A stretch of 64,000 nucleotides of DNA from Macrotis lagotis (GCF_037893015.1 NC_133661.1:221172299-221236298); one strand, 5' to 3'. Numbered from the stretch's first letter, positions 21,240 through 32,194 are shown. Numbers and translations: made by a program. The notes: generated by a model not told the origin, from the letters alone.

Positions 21240-22354
21240 TGGTTTGACAACGATCAAAAAAATCAGCCTTCCAGGTGAGGAACTGTCCTCGTGTAAGTAC
21301 TGCCTGGACGACCCTGAGCCACTTGGAGGGGAGAAGATATCCCCCACGGGAGATGGCTTCTAGTGCAGAGAGAGTAAAGGGGGCATTAGGCCCATAGGTC
21401 TTAACAGCTGTATGTAAGTCTTTCAAACTTTTGAAGTGGATTTTTCTATAATTTAGTGATTTTTGTTCCCCTAGACTATCTGCCACTTCCCTTTCATCTT
21501 CCCTGTTCCTATTCTCCTCTTCCTCTTCTCCTTCGCTATGGGAAGACTCGGGGGGCTCAGCCTCTCCTGCATCGGGGTCACTATCATCTTGGCGGGATCT
21601 TGTCATGACAGGGAATGCCATCTGCTTTTTATAATTCATGGCAGCTCCTGCCTTATTGAGTGTGGTCATGTTAGGCCCCAGGGGCAGGAAGGCAGGGGCG
21701 GTTAGGTATGGAGGGGGAGCAGAGGCTAGGGGCCAGTCTGGGTTATTATATCTAGCAGCTTCTTCCTCAAGTTCTGCCTCATTGCCTGGGTCTAGAGGCT
21801 CTGAATCTGGGTCCATCTCTGGACCGGAGATTCTTATTTCTTGTAAACACTGGGCAGGTTATGGGCTCCTCTGCTGGTGTTATCTCAGAAGGGAGAGGAG
21901 GATAGAGGGATTTGCTTGGGGGGATTTCAATAGCTGCTGAGGGAGATCTAGCTGGAGTTTTAGGGGGTTTCGCTTCCTCTTCTTTCAAAGACTTTATAGA
22001 GGCTGTACGCGAAAGAGGGCGAAGGCAGGACTCCGCAACTGAAAGAAGCTGTTGTTTTGTGGGGTCCCCGATGGCGCTTTCCACTATGTCTCTTATAAGA
22101 CCCCAGTAAGAAAGGGCTGAAACAGGGACGGCATCGGGTCCTTCTATTTTCAATTTCTGATTAAGATCTCTTCCTACTTTCTGCCATTTGCCTGGGTGGA
22201 TCTCAGGTCCTGTTACCAGAAACCACGGGCATACTTCATCTATAAAAAGGAAGAATCTAACAAGATCCTTTTTCTTTACTTTAACTCCCCTGTCTTTAAG
22301 TGCTAGTTTAAGGTCCCGTATAAAGACCTGTTCTTTAGACAGCTTGGAACCCAT
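21240..22354 (-). pseudogene. gag: ERV-B gag, matrix to capsid N-terminus
   Basis: Starts at 22,354 with MGSKLSKEQ; Gly2 is the myristoylation site of type D/betaretroviral matrix. The first frame (to 21,779) covers matrix and a Pro-rich linker. A frameshift near 21,790-21,840 moves reading to the frame beginning 21,816, which carries a PPPY late-domain motif (21,717-21,706), an acidic Ser/Glu stretch, and the start of capsid (NAPFTLSALEAISRGGYLLP, then QAVLTRGQFLTWKADF). Sequence is lost after about 21,240, so capsid C-terminus and nucleocapsid zinc knuckles are absent. Confidence 0.9.
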
Positions 22355-22377
22355 GAGAAAAGAATGAGGCAGACATC

Positions 22378-22386
22378 ACTTACCTG
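22378..22386 (-). promoter_or_regulatory. ERV-B leader splice donor
   Basis: Minus-strand CAG|GTAAGT, a consensus 5' splice site, lies 29 bases upstream of the gag ATG and about 80 bases after the primer-binding site, the position used to make spliced env mRNA in simple retroviruses. Confidence 0.7.
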
Positions 22387-22465
22387 TTCGTGGGGCTCTC
22401 CGGAGCGATCAGAGGGGGTCGCAACGATTCTTCTTTACGGGGTCTGCCTGGCAAGAGTCCATGCC

Positions 22466-22487
22466 TCGAGCCGCACGTTGGGCGCCA
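22466..22487 (-). other. ERV-B primer-binding site (tRNA-Lys1,2 type)
   Basis: Minus strand begins TGGCGCCCAACGTGCGGC two bases after the LTR end. It is complementary to the 3' end of tRNA-Lys(CUU) including CCA, with one mismatch over about 22 bases, which is longer than the minimal 18. Betaretroviruses of the type D group use this tRNA. Confidence 0.85.
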
Positions 22488-22489
22488 CG

Positions 22490-22823
22490 TGCCCCGACCC
22501 GCGGGACAGAAAAGTGGGGTGTCAAGGAGGACCCAGCCTGAAAAGGAATGGGTGAGAATAAGGAGAGTGAGACCCAAGGATGGTGGATAAGGTCTGAGTT
22601 TATTTGAGAAAGGTACATGCTTATATTTTGTAGAGAAGGAACAAGGGGATTAGCTTAGGGGTGGAGTTGGTATGCCTTGGCCTGAGAGAAGGGATAGTCT
22701 GTGGTCTGTTTGTTCTTGATAATGGAGGGTGAGGCCTCTTTCCTTTATCTTGGCCCTTGGTATGCCTGGAATTTTGTTTGCTCCTTTTATCTTATCTGAC
22801 AGGGGGCTTCTTGGCCCCTGGCA
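22490..22823 (-). repeat. ERV-B 5' LTR
   Basis: 334 bases bounded by TG...CA (minus: TGCCAGGGGCC ... GGTCGGGGCA). Contains a TATA-like TATAA at 22,625-22,621 and a poly(A) signal AATAAA at 22,604-22,599, only about 17 bases after it, so R must be short or transcription starts further upstream. Next to the target copy ATAAAG at its outer edge. The matching 3' LTR is not present at the other end. Confidence 0.9.
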
Positions 22824-22829
22824 ATAAAG
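22824..22829. repeat. Target-site duplication of ERV-B, right copy
   Basis: ATAAAG, identical to 19,710-19,715. It overlaps the first bases of the target duplication of the neighbouring SINE. Confidence 0.85.
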
Positions 22830-22838
22830 AAATGTTGA

Positions 22839-23003
22839 TGGGTGGCTAGGTGGCGCAGTGGAAAAAGCACTGGCCCTGGAGTCAAGAGTACCTGGGTTCA
22901 AATCTGGTCTCAGACACTTAATAATTACCTAGCTGTGTGGCCTTGGGCAAGCCACTTAACCCCATTTGCCTTGCAAAAACCTAAAAAAACACCCCAAAAA
23001 CCC
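22839..23003 (+). repeat. tRNA-derived SINE at the ERV-B border
   Basis: Head 'ggtggctaggtggcgcagtg', B-box 'ggttcaaatc', tail 'ttgccttgcaaaaacc'. Perfect 13-base target duplication AAAGAAATGTTGA (22,826-22,838 and 23,004-23,016), made from L1-G sequence and sharing four bases with the ERV-B duplication. Confidence 0.95.
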
Positions 23004-23016
23004 AAAGAAATGTTGA

Positions 23017-23086
23017 GGATTTATGAGGGTTTAGTTGCTAATTATTTCCTAGTAGTTTTTTAAATGATATTTTGCGATTCTATAGG
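23017..23086 (-). mobile_element. Inner L1 (L1-G), 5' truncated end
   Basis: 'ggatttatgagggtttagtt' then 'cctagtagttttttaaatga', matching 17,650-17,745 with a short internal deletion. The match stops at 23,086, so L1-G was 5'-truncated within the RT region on insertion. Confidence 0.75.
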
Positions 23087-24154
23087 AGGAGGCGGCTCCC
23101 TTTCTTAAGCTTTTCTTAAATTCTGTGATTTTAGGGCAGCATTTTTAATCCCAGTACTTATTAGTTCTCTTAGTGCCTATGAGTCCTATGATTCCCACTG
23201 GTATGATTCTACTGACAATCTTGGACCAGATATTTCTGATCACTTGGGATATCACCACTGCCAGGAGATGTCTTCGCTCTCAATTTGCCATAACAACTCT
23301 GGGAATCATTTCCCTTTATTCATGGGAGAATAGGATATGTTTAAATAGACATAAGTTCTTCCCAAGCAGGTAGGCTTGGTCCAAGCAACTGATCTAATTG
23401 CTCAGAGTCTGACAGGGTCTTCCGTAAGAGTTTTCATTTCCTTCTTAAAATTTCTAACCTCAGTTGTGCTGAGGGATGCATTTTCTATCTGGCTTCCCCT
23501 GCTCCCAAGTGGACCGCCCAGAGTGGAAACATCTCAGCCGGTGGTTTTGACTTGAGAGGCAAATCTTCTTGGTCTTTTAAGAGCTGCCCATATAAAGCAA
23601 CAGTATTTAGCATCAATTTCTTCTTTTTCTTTGTACTTTGACAACTCATTCCAGTTCTGTAATCTATTCCCCAAAGGAGTGTCTACCAGTATTCCTGGCT
23701 TGAGCTCTGAAGTACCAGGCTTTGACTGCCCTTTTCCTATTTCAAAATTTCATGGAAAGCCTTCTTCCCACAGGCCAATTATGGAGAGGTCACCTCCTTC
23801 CAGCAGTCACCCAAAGAATCTACTAAGCTCTGTCCCTTTCACTGAATTGACACTTGGTCCTAATATAATGATTATAAGACCCCTGTTCAACTCACCCTTG
23901 GGTCATACATATATAATTTACATGACTGATCTCCACCGGCAGGCTGGATTTTCACTTTTTAGCATTCTTGGAGTCTTTTTCTGGTTTCTGTTCCTCCAAG
24001 TCCCTCTCACTTTAGAACTTTACCCCTACCCAGTGAGACCTCCCAGGTGAGGCCAAGGACTATCAGGAAATCCCCAATTAGCACCTGTCCTTAGACTTTG
24101 ACCTGGAGGAACTACCAGGGAGGGAGATTATCTGGATTGATTTTCCCCAAAATC
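23087..24154 (-). mobile_element. ERV-A internal sequence, 5' end
   Basis: On the minus strand this runs from the 5' LTR edge through a leader into gag-like sequence. The expected primer-binding site after the LTR CA reads GATTTTGGGGAAAATCAATC, which I cannot assign to a tRNA. One recognisable coding remnant (matrix-like) is listed separately; the rest is frameshifted. Confidence 0.55.
23534..23760 (-). pseudogene. gag: ERV-A gag matrix-like remnant
   Basis: A ~70-codon open minus-strand segment containing VDTPLGNRLQNWNELSKYKE, then DAKYCCFIWAAL, ending at a TGA (23,536-23,534). The TPLG...L.NW pattern followed by a Tyr-Cys...Trp block is typical of class I (gamma-like) ERV matrix. It fits with the 4-base target duplication. 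Identification rests on this pattern alone. Confidence 0.45.
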
Positions 24155-24634
24155 TGTGCTGGATAGACAACTACCCATCCAGTTTAATTAAATGAGAAAC
24201 TTTTCAAGGTAGAAAGACAAAGCAGTTTTATTTGACCCCCTAAAACAGGGTTTCAACTCCACCAGCAAGACTGATAGAATGAGGCAAAAAGGAAGAAGTT
24301 AAGATGGATTTTTATACACTGTGTTAAACAAATTTGACTGTGTTACATCATTCTTCCATCCTGTCCTCCTCTAACGTTAGGGGCTCACAAACTTGTGGTC
24401 ACCTGTCATGGTCTTTTCTGCCCTCGGGATACAGGAAATCATAGTTGTTAGTGAGATCAGATGTGATCTCGGGTAATTCTTTCTCAACAACATGTACAGA
24501 GGTCTGCCTCTCTGCAGATAAGACCTTTACAATATCCTCAGGAAAGGGACAGTTTTATAATATTTCTTGAGACAGAACAGAGGTCACTTTCTCAAGACCC
24601 TGAGGAGTCTTCACTCAGCAATTTGTCCCTCTCG
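24155..24634 (-). repeat. 5' LTR of provirus ERV-A
   Basis: Paired with 13,772-14,248. TG at 24,155; the outer end reads CG where CA is expected. Minus-strand TATAAAA at 24,316-24,310 and AATAAA at 24,232-24,227. L1-E ORF1 resumes at 24,635, preceded by the target copy TATT (CATT at the other end, one mismatch). Confidence 0.85.
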
Positions 24635-26720
24635 TATTGAAAGAATACACAGAAGTCTTCCAAAAAGAGACCCCAGGATAAAAACTCCAAGGACTATCAT
24701 AGCCAAATTCCAGAATTCTCAAATAAATGAGCAAAGAAAGAATTTAAATACAAAGGAAACACAACCAGACTTACATAAGACATACCAACTTCAACAATGA
24801 AGGACTGTAACACCTGGAATATCATATTAGAGGGCAAAACAACCTTGTATAACAACAATGAATTTAGTACTTGCAAAATTCAGCATATTTTGTCAAGGGA
24901 AAAGATGGATGTTCAATGAAATAGAGGAATCCCAAAATTTCCTGATAAAAAGACCAGAACTGAACAGAGAATTCAATCTCCAAATCCAAGATTCAAGAAA
25001 TGCATAAAAAGTTAAACAAAAAGGGGAAAAATTAGACAAACAAATGTTAATCAAAAAACAGCAAATTGTATACAACCCTATATGTGATGATATAACACTT
25101 GAAACTCTAGAGTTGTATTTCTTTTAGAATAGTTAAAGGGCTGAATATAGTTGAAGAGATTGGATTTCGAGGACATGAATAAGATTGGTTCTTGTCTTTC
25201 CATTGAAGAAGCTGAAGTTGGCATCACTATGTTTGAGACAAAAAGCCAAATGAAAAGCTGGGTATTTACTCTAAATTTTTGTCTCTCAGTTTCTTTTGAC
25301 ATATTTTAATCCTGCTTTGCTCATAAAGCTTAGCACTTTCTCTAAAGAAGGTATCCTATGCTGGGTGGCCCAGAGTCAGTGTCTCCCATACCTTACAATC
25401 AATTGTAAAGTTCTTAAGAGAGTCCTAGTACTTAGAGCACTTAGAAACTCAATAGCTAGTTAAGTCAAAAGTGACTTTAGTGGCAGAGGGTGGGAACCTT
25501 AGTAGGGTTAGGCTTAATTCCCATTTCATTTAACAGGGTATATACCTTGGATAGGGAGCTAAAGGGGGTGAGGAGTGTGGGAGATACTATGCTTGGGGGA
25601 GTACAAATGGTTCATGAATTTATTTGGCTTTCCATGATGGTTTGGCTCATGAGGATTGTGTTTCCTTGAAGGGGTTAAGGTACAAAATGATTATAATTTG
25701 ATGTGATTCATGACTCTTGAGAAGTGTATTTCTAATGAGATAGAAGAAGGGAGGGTACTTAGTGATATGAGACAATGCTGCTTATCAAACAGTCAATAAA
25801 TCAACCTGTGATAGTACTTTGAGCTTATCAAGCAATCAATTAACAACTGTTGATTGATGGTATTTAATTAATAGTACTGAAGAAGCACAAAGATCTATTA
25901 TAGTAGAGGGAAAGAAGGGAGAGTGTGAAACCCAAATAAATTCTATTTAATAGTTTTGTCCCAGGGAGGGAAAAAAGATATATTCCCACTAGGGTTTAAA
26001 AATCTATCCATCTCTACAGGGAAGGGGGGAGCAAGGGAAAGAAAAGGTAAGAAGGGACTGATAAAAGGGAAAGTGAAGATGTAAGTGAAAAGAAACTGAA
26101 AATTAAAATTTAAGAGAAAAGTTAAAGGAGAAAGGGAGCAAAACTTTTGTGAGGACGAAGAAGAGGAAAGGAAAGAGAAAAATATAAATGAGGAAAGATA
26201 GCATGGAGGGAAATACAGAATTAGTCATCTTAACTGTAAATGTGAATGGGATGAACTCTCCCATAAAACAGAGGTGGACAGCAGAATGGATTAAAAACCA
26301 GAATCCTACAATAAATTCTATATAAGAAATATTTCTGAAGCGGAGAGAAACACACAGGATAAAAGTAGAAGGCTAGAGAAAAATATATTCTACTTCAGTT
26401 GAAGTAAAAAAATCAGAGGTAGCAAACTTTTTCTCAGAAAAAGCAAAAGGAAAAATCAATCTCGTTAAAAGGGATAAGGAAGAATACTACATCTTTTTAA
26501 AAGGCACCACAAACAATGAAGTTATATCATTATTAATAATTTATGTACCTAGTGTTATAGCTTCCAAATTCCTAGAGGAAAAGCTGAGTGAATTATAAGA
26601 AGACATAGACAGCACAACTTTAATAATGGAGTACATAATCCCTGAATTAGATAAATCTAACTACATAATAAACAAGAAGGAAGTTAAAGAGGCAAATAAA
26701 ATCTTAGAAAACTTAGATAT

Positions 26721-26876
26721 GGGGCGGCTAGGTGGCCCAGTGTATAGAGTACTGGTCCTGGAGTCAGGAGGACCTGAATTCAAATCCAGTCTCAGTCACA
26801 TAGTAATTACCTAGCTATGTGACCTTGGGCAAATCACCTAATCCCACTGCCTTGCAAAAATAAAAACAAAAAAGTA
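26721..26876 (+). repeat. tRNA-derived marsupial SINE
   Basis: Complete copy with 15-base perfect target duplication AGAAAACTTAGATAT (26,706-26,720 and 26,877-26,891), inserted in L1-E ORF2. Confidence 0.95.
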
Positions 26877-27515
26877 AGAAAACTTAGATATAATAGCTCT
26901 CTGGAGAACATTTAATGGGGATAGAAAAGAATATACCCTTTTCCCTATAGTCCATGGCATCTATACCAAAATTGACCATGTACAAGGGCATTAAAAATTT
27001 TATAATCAAATGCAGAAAGACAGAAATACTAAATTCATACTTTTCAGATCATGAAACAATAAAAATTACATGTAATAAAGGGTCTGGAAAGATAAACCAA
27101 AAATTAATAAGAAACTAAATAACTTAATGTTGAAGAATGAGTGGATCAAACAAAAAGCATAGAAATAATCAATAATTACATCCAAGAAAATGATAGCAAT
27201 GAGACATCATACTAAAATTTATGGGATGTAGCCAAGGTATTTTTAGGGGAAATTTTATATCTCTAAATGCATATGTGAATAAAAATAGAGAAAGAGGAGG
27301 TCAATGAATTGGGTGTGCAATTAAAAAGCTAGAAAAGGAACAAATTATAGAGCTCCAATTAAATACCAAATTAGAAATTCTGAAAATCAAGGGAGTGATC
27401 CATAAATTTAAAAGCAAGAAAACCATTGATCTAATAAACAAAATTAAGAGTTGATTTTATGGAAAAAAATAAAATAGATAAAGCTTTGGTTAATCTGTTT
27501 TTTGAAAAAAGAAGA

Positions 27516-27665
27516 TGCATCTAGGTGACACAGTGAATAGAGCACTGGCCATGGAGTCAGGAGAACCTGAGTCCAAAACTAGCCTTAGATACTTAATAAT
27601 TACCTAGTTGTGTGATCTTGTGCAAGTAATTAACCTCATTGCCTCTCAAAAAACCAAAAAAATAT
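27516..27665 (+). repeat. tRNA-derived marsupial SINE, older
   Basis: 'gcatctaggtgacacagtga', 'agcactggccatggagtcag', 'ctagttgtgtgatcttgtgc', 'cattgcctctcaaaaaacc'. More substitutions than its neighbours; A-rich on both sides so the target duplication is unclear. Confidence 0.85.
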
Positions 27666-30600
27666 ATAAAAAAGGAGATAACCAAATTAACAGTATCAAA
27701 AATGAACAGGGAGAACTAACTAACAATGAGGAGGAAATTAAAGAGATAATTTGGAGTGATTTTGCTGAACTATATGCCCCAAAATTTGATAACCTGAGAG
27801 AGATGGATTAATATTTGCAAAAATACAAACTGCCCATTTTAACAGAAGAGGAAATAAAACATGTAATTAAGCTCATTTAAAAAAAAGACATTAAAGAACC
27901 CATCAATAAACTCTCTAAGAAAATGTCTCTAGGTCCAAATGGATTTTCAAGTGATTTCTACCAAGCATTTAAGGATCAATGAATGACTATTCTGCAAAAA
28001 CTATTTGAAAAGATAGAGTTCTGCCAAATTCCTTTTATTACATCAATATGGTGTTGATACTAAACCAGGAAGAACTAAAGTAGACAAAGAAAATTATAGA
28101 ACAATCTCCCTAATGAACATTTGTGGAAAAATCTTAAATAAAATTTAGCAAAGAGAGGAAAGCAAGTTATTACTAGAATAATACACCATGATCAGGAAGG
28201 CTTCATACCAGTTAGGCAGGGATGGTCCAATATCAGAAAATACTCAATACAATTAAATATATCAATAGCAAAATCAACAGAAATCAAATGATTATCTCAA
28301 CAGATGCCAAAAAAGCCTTTGATAAAACCCAACATCCATTCCTATTAAAAACACTAGAAAATATGGGAATAATGGAGTTTTCCTTATAATAATGAGCATC
28401 TTTCTAAAAATAGCAATAAATATTATATGTAATGGTGATAAAGTAGGAGCATTTCCAATAAGATCAGGAGTGAAACCAGGGATGCACATTATCACCATTA
28501 CTATTCAACATAATATTAAATATGTTAGCTATAGCAATAAGAGAAGAAAAAGAAATCAAAGGAATCAGAATTGGCAATGAGGAAGCAAAACTTTCATTTT
28601 TTTGCAGGTGATATGGTGGTATATGTAGAGAACCCAAGAAAATCATCTAAAAAACTATTTGAAATGATTAATAAATTCAGCAAAGTAGCAGGATACAAAA
28701 TAAATCCCCATAATCCTCAGAATTTCTATATATGAACAAAGCCTAAGAGCAAGAGATAGAAAGAGAAATTCCATTTAAAGTAACTATAGACAATATTAAA
28801 TACTTGGGAATCTACCTCCCAAGGCAAAGCCAGAAACTGTATGAACACAATTACAAGGCATTTCTCACATAAAGACAAATCTCAACAACTGGAAAAATGT
28901 CAATTGTTCATGGTTAAGTCAAGCTAATATAATAAAAATGACAGCTCTACTCAAATTAAATTACTTAGTGCCATATCAATCAAACTACCAAATAACTATT
29001 TTACCAAACTAGAAAAAAATAGTAGAAAAATTCATTAGGAGAAGTAAAAGGTCAAGATTATCAAGGAAACTGATGAAAAAAGATGTAAAGAAAGGTAGCC
29101 TACTCTACCAGATCTAAAACTATACTATAAAGTGGCAGTCATCAAAACTATTAAGAAATAGAATAATGGATAAATGAATTAGGATAGGTTCAAAAGAAAC
29201 AGTAGTAAATGACTACAGTAAACTGTTGTTTGAAAAATCCAAAGACATTAACTACTGGAATAAGAACTCACTATTTGACAAAAATTTAGGGAAAAAGAAG
29301 AAAACAGTATGGCGAAAACTAGGTGTAAATCACATCTCATATTCTGTACCAAAATAAGACCAAAATGGGTTCAAGATTTGGCATAAAATGTGACACCATA
29401 GACCAATTAACAGACCAAGAAATATTCTGTCAGATCTATAGAAAGGGAAGAAATTTATGATCAAGCAAGAAACAGAGTACATTACAAATTGCAAAATGAA
29501 TGATTTTAACAATATAGTCAAAATTAGTTAAAAATAGTCAAAAATAGTTAAAAGGTTTTTTTTTAATTAATAAAGCCAATGCTGCCCAAATTAGGAGGTA
29601 AACAGAATGCTGGGAAAAAATTTTCACAGCTAGGGGTCCTGGTAAAGGTCTCATTTCTAAAATATATAGAGAATTGCATCAAATGTTAAGTGGTTACAAG
29701 TCATTTCCCAATTGATAAATGATCAAAGGATATGAACACTTTCCAAATAAAGAAATTAAACTTATATGTAATCATATGAAAAAATGCTTCAAATAATTAC
29801 TGATCAGAGAAATGCAAATTAAAACAACTATGAGGTTCTACCTTACACCTATCAGATTGGCTAAGATGACAATAAAGAAAAACAATCAATGCTGGAAAGC
29901 TTGTGGGAAGATTGGGACATTAATGCATTGTTGATGGACTTGTGAACTGATCTAACTATTCTGGAGAGCAATATGGAACTAGGCCCAAAGAGCAATAAAA
30001 ATATCAATCCCTTTGACCCAGTTATTCTAATACTAGGCCTATATTTATAAGAAATTTTAAAGAATGGGAAAAGTACCATATGTACCAAAACATGCATAGC
30101 AGCTCTTTTTGTATAGTCAAAGAACTGGCAATTGAGGGGATGTCCATGAAGTGGGGAAAGGCTGAACAAGTTATGTTGAATGTTATGAAATACTATTGCA
30201 CTATAAGAAACCATGAATAGTCAGACTTTAGAGAAGCATGGAATGAATTATAGGAACTGATGCTGAGGGAAGGGAGTAGAACCAAGAGAACACTGAACAC
30301 ATTAACAACAATTTGAATTAAACATTCTTGATAGATGCAGCTCCTCTCTCTCAGCAGTCCAGTAAACTAGGACAACTCTAGGAGACTGGCTATGGACAAT
30401 GCTATACCCATCTGGATGGAGAAAAACAAAGCAAAACAACAACAACAACAAAAACCTTATAGAATCTGAATGAATACTACATTCACTTTTTAAAAATTTC
30501 TCTTATGTATTTATTTCCTGTTATAATTTTCATTCTTTTTCCCTTAATCCTGATTCCTCATAATGAAAATGACAAATCTATAATCCCATTAAACATAAAT

Positions 30601-30762
30601 GTGCATATACAATACTCACCTGACTGTTTGCCCCTGAGGGGAGGGGTGTGGGAAGGCAAGGTAGAAGGAAATTATATAATTTTAAAATTTGCATATGTTT
30701 ATGAATGAATGTTGAAAAACTTTCACAGTATGTAATTGGAAAAATAAAATATCAAAAAAAGG

Positions 30763-31918
30763 AAAGATCTTCACAGATAATCTTGTTCAAGAACTGAAAA
30801 AAATTTTTGGTACTATACCTTTGAAAATTGGTCATTTAACTGTTCCTTCAACCAATCAGAAAACGAATCAATCAATCAACCAAGCAACCAATAAGCCATT
30901 TTTGGCTCAAAGTAAGAGTTTGATAAATGAAATTATATTTGTTAAAAATTGGTAAATCTTATATGTATTAGCTCCCTCTCACCATTTTCTTAGTGACATA
31001 TATCTATGAAGAAACAATGTGGTTTCATTAGATATAGAATCAGATTGAGCTTTGAATGTTGGATGTATACTACTTACCAGTTTTGTAACTTTGTACATTA
31101 CTCAGCTTCTCTATAAGTTTCATTCTCTGAAATGAAAATGAATAAAAAAGGGAGGGAAGGTGAGTTGCCATGTGTAGTTTAAGGTGTTTTCTAGTTCTAC
31201 AATATTGTGATCCTATGAGTTCTTGAAGAAGGGAGTAATGACTCTTAGGAGGACATATATCATTTATGTCTATTGATGTTTATACAATATATAATTTTGA
31301 TGCTGGGGAAAATGTAACTGGCTAGAGAATTGGGCAGAATATGAAATAATTCATATAAAATATGAAACTAAGGAAAAGTTATATAGATGGATATAACTAT
31401 CTATCATCATCTATTTATCTATCTATATGTCTATCTTTCTATTTATGTAGAGAACAGAAGCTAAGGAAAAGAAAGAGTAAAGGCAGTTGGAGACCACTGA
31501 TCCACTGAGGGGGATCAGTCACATCAACAACATAAGCCTTCATGAGAGGATGAGTAATGAGGAAAAATAGAAGCATGAAAGGTCACACTCTCTGGGAGCA
31601 AGTTAACTTAACCAGAAGACAAGCAATTCAAGTGAGTAGAGGGTGAGTTTTAAGGAGTACGTAGGGAGAAGTAGGGAGATGTAGGGAGATATAAGTGAAA
31701 GGGCAGGTAGGTTAGACAGCAGAGAAGAGGTCATGAAGGGTATACTGAGGAAGGACAAGGACTTAATCCTTTCAGGCTAGGGTAGGATTTCAGGGAGGGA
31801 CAAGGTTCATTGGCCTCATCTCAATAACTTGAACAATGGGAGGGGGTAGGGGAAGATACATCATCAATAGAGAGGAAACATTAATTATAAAAAATTATAA
31901 AAATAAAATTATATTTCT
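30763..31918. other. Mostly unrecognised; one MIR-like patch
   Basis: 31,035-31,215 has a MIR-like order on the plus strand ('tactacttaccagttttgta', 'tctctgaaatgaaaatgaa'). The purine-rich stretch 31,440-31,900 shows no coding or repeat signal I can name; 31,391-31,445 is TATC-rich low-complexity sequence. Confidence 0.35.
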
Positions 31919-32070
31919 AGTGGAGCTAGGTAGGGCAGAGGATAGAGCATTAGGGCCAAAGGTCAAATCTGACCTCCCTCGCTTGATGCTGACTTAGCTC
32001 TCTGACTTTAGGCAATTCACTTAACCCCATTGACTTGCAAAAATTAAAAAAAAAAACAAAAAACAAAAAA
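31919..32070 (+). repeat. tRNA-derived SINE, diverged
   Basis: 'tggagctaggtagggcagag', 'gatagagcattagggccaaa', 'ttaaccccattgacttgcaa' followed by an A-run. Head and tail are clear, the middle is altered. Confidence 0.8.
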
Positions 32071-32194
32071 CATATTTCTCTGTCCAGTAGTTCCCTTAGT
32101 TCTATTTTACTTCTTGTCATAGTCAGTACAATATACCTGTTTTCTGATTTGCTGCTTCTTCTTTTTTTTTTTTGAGAAATGTAGTATTTCCCTG

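Larger units (their letters stand above)
19716..22823 (-). mobile_element. Endogenous betaretrovirus/type D provirus, deleted (ERV-B)
   Basis: Read on the minus strand: complete 5' LTR (22,823-22,490), primer-binding site for tRNA-Lys, leader with splice donor, gag N-terminal half, integrase C-terminus, env ending just before the membrane anchor. The element then stops at the left target copy with no 3' LTR. Protease, reverse transcriptase, RNase H and most of integrase are gone in one deletion (junction about 21,197-21,240). Betaretrovirus-type gag with a type D env is the arrangement of simian type D viruses, and similar endogenous elements are known in marsupials such as the brushtail possum. 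It is distinctly richer in GC and CpG than its surroundings. Confidence 0.9.
26218..30060 (+). pseudogene. L1-E ORF2 remnant
   Basis: The start reads LVILTVNVNGMNSPIKQRW, the opening of the L1 endonuclease. RT blocks follow: NYRTISLMN near 28,095, IISTDAKKAFDK near 28,292, and SGVKPGMH near 28,465, where the family usually has an RQGCPLSP-like motif. The C-terminal block DPVILILGLY is near 30,017. The catalytic FADD-type motif is recognisable near 28,600 as a broken ADDMV reading. Multiple stops and frameshifts, and two SINEs, make it inactive. Confidence 0.8.
24635..30762 (+). mobile_element. Outer L1 (L1-E), 3' part
   Basis: ORF1 C-terminus (24,640-24,960), inter-ORF region (about 24,980-26,215), ORF2 endonuclease from 26,218, RT (about 27,700-28,900), C-terminal region (to about 30,060), 3' UTR and an A-rich end near 30,740-30,762. 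Together with 12,690-13,771 this is a full-length plus-strand L1. All frames are broken. SINEs are inserted at 26,721 and 27,516. Confidence 0.9.

Noticed and set aside
21638..21940. 100-codon plus-strand Ala/Ser-rich open frame
   Set aside because: Shadow of gag on the opposite strand.
22839..22930. tRNA-like A/B boxes suggesting a tRNA gene
   Set aside because: They belong to the SINE head, which recurs many times; no cloverleaf with an intact anticodon arm.
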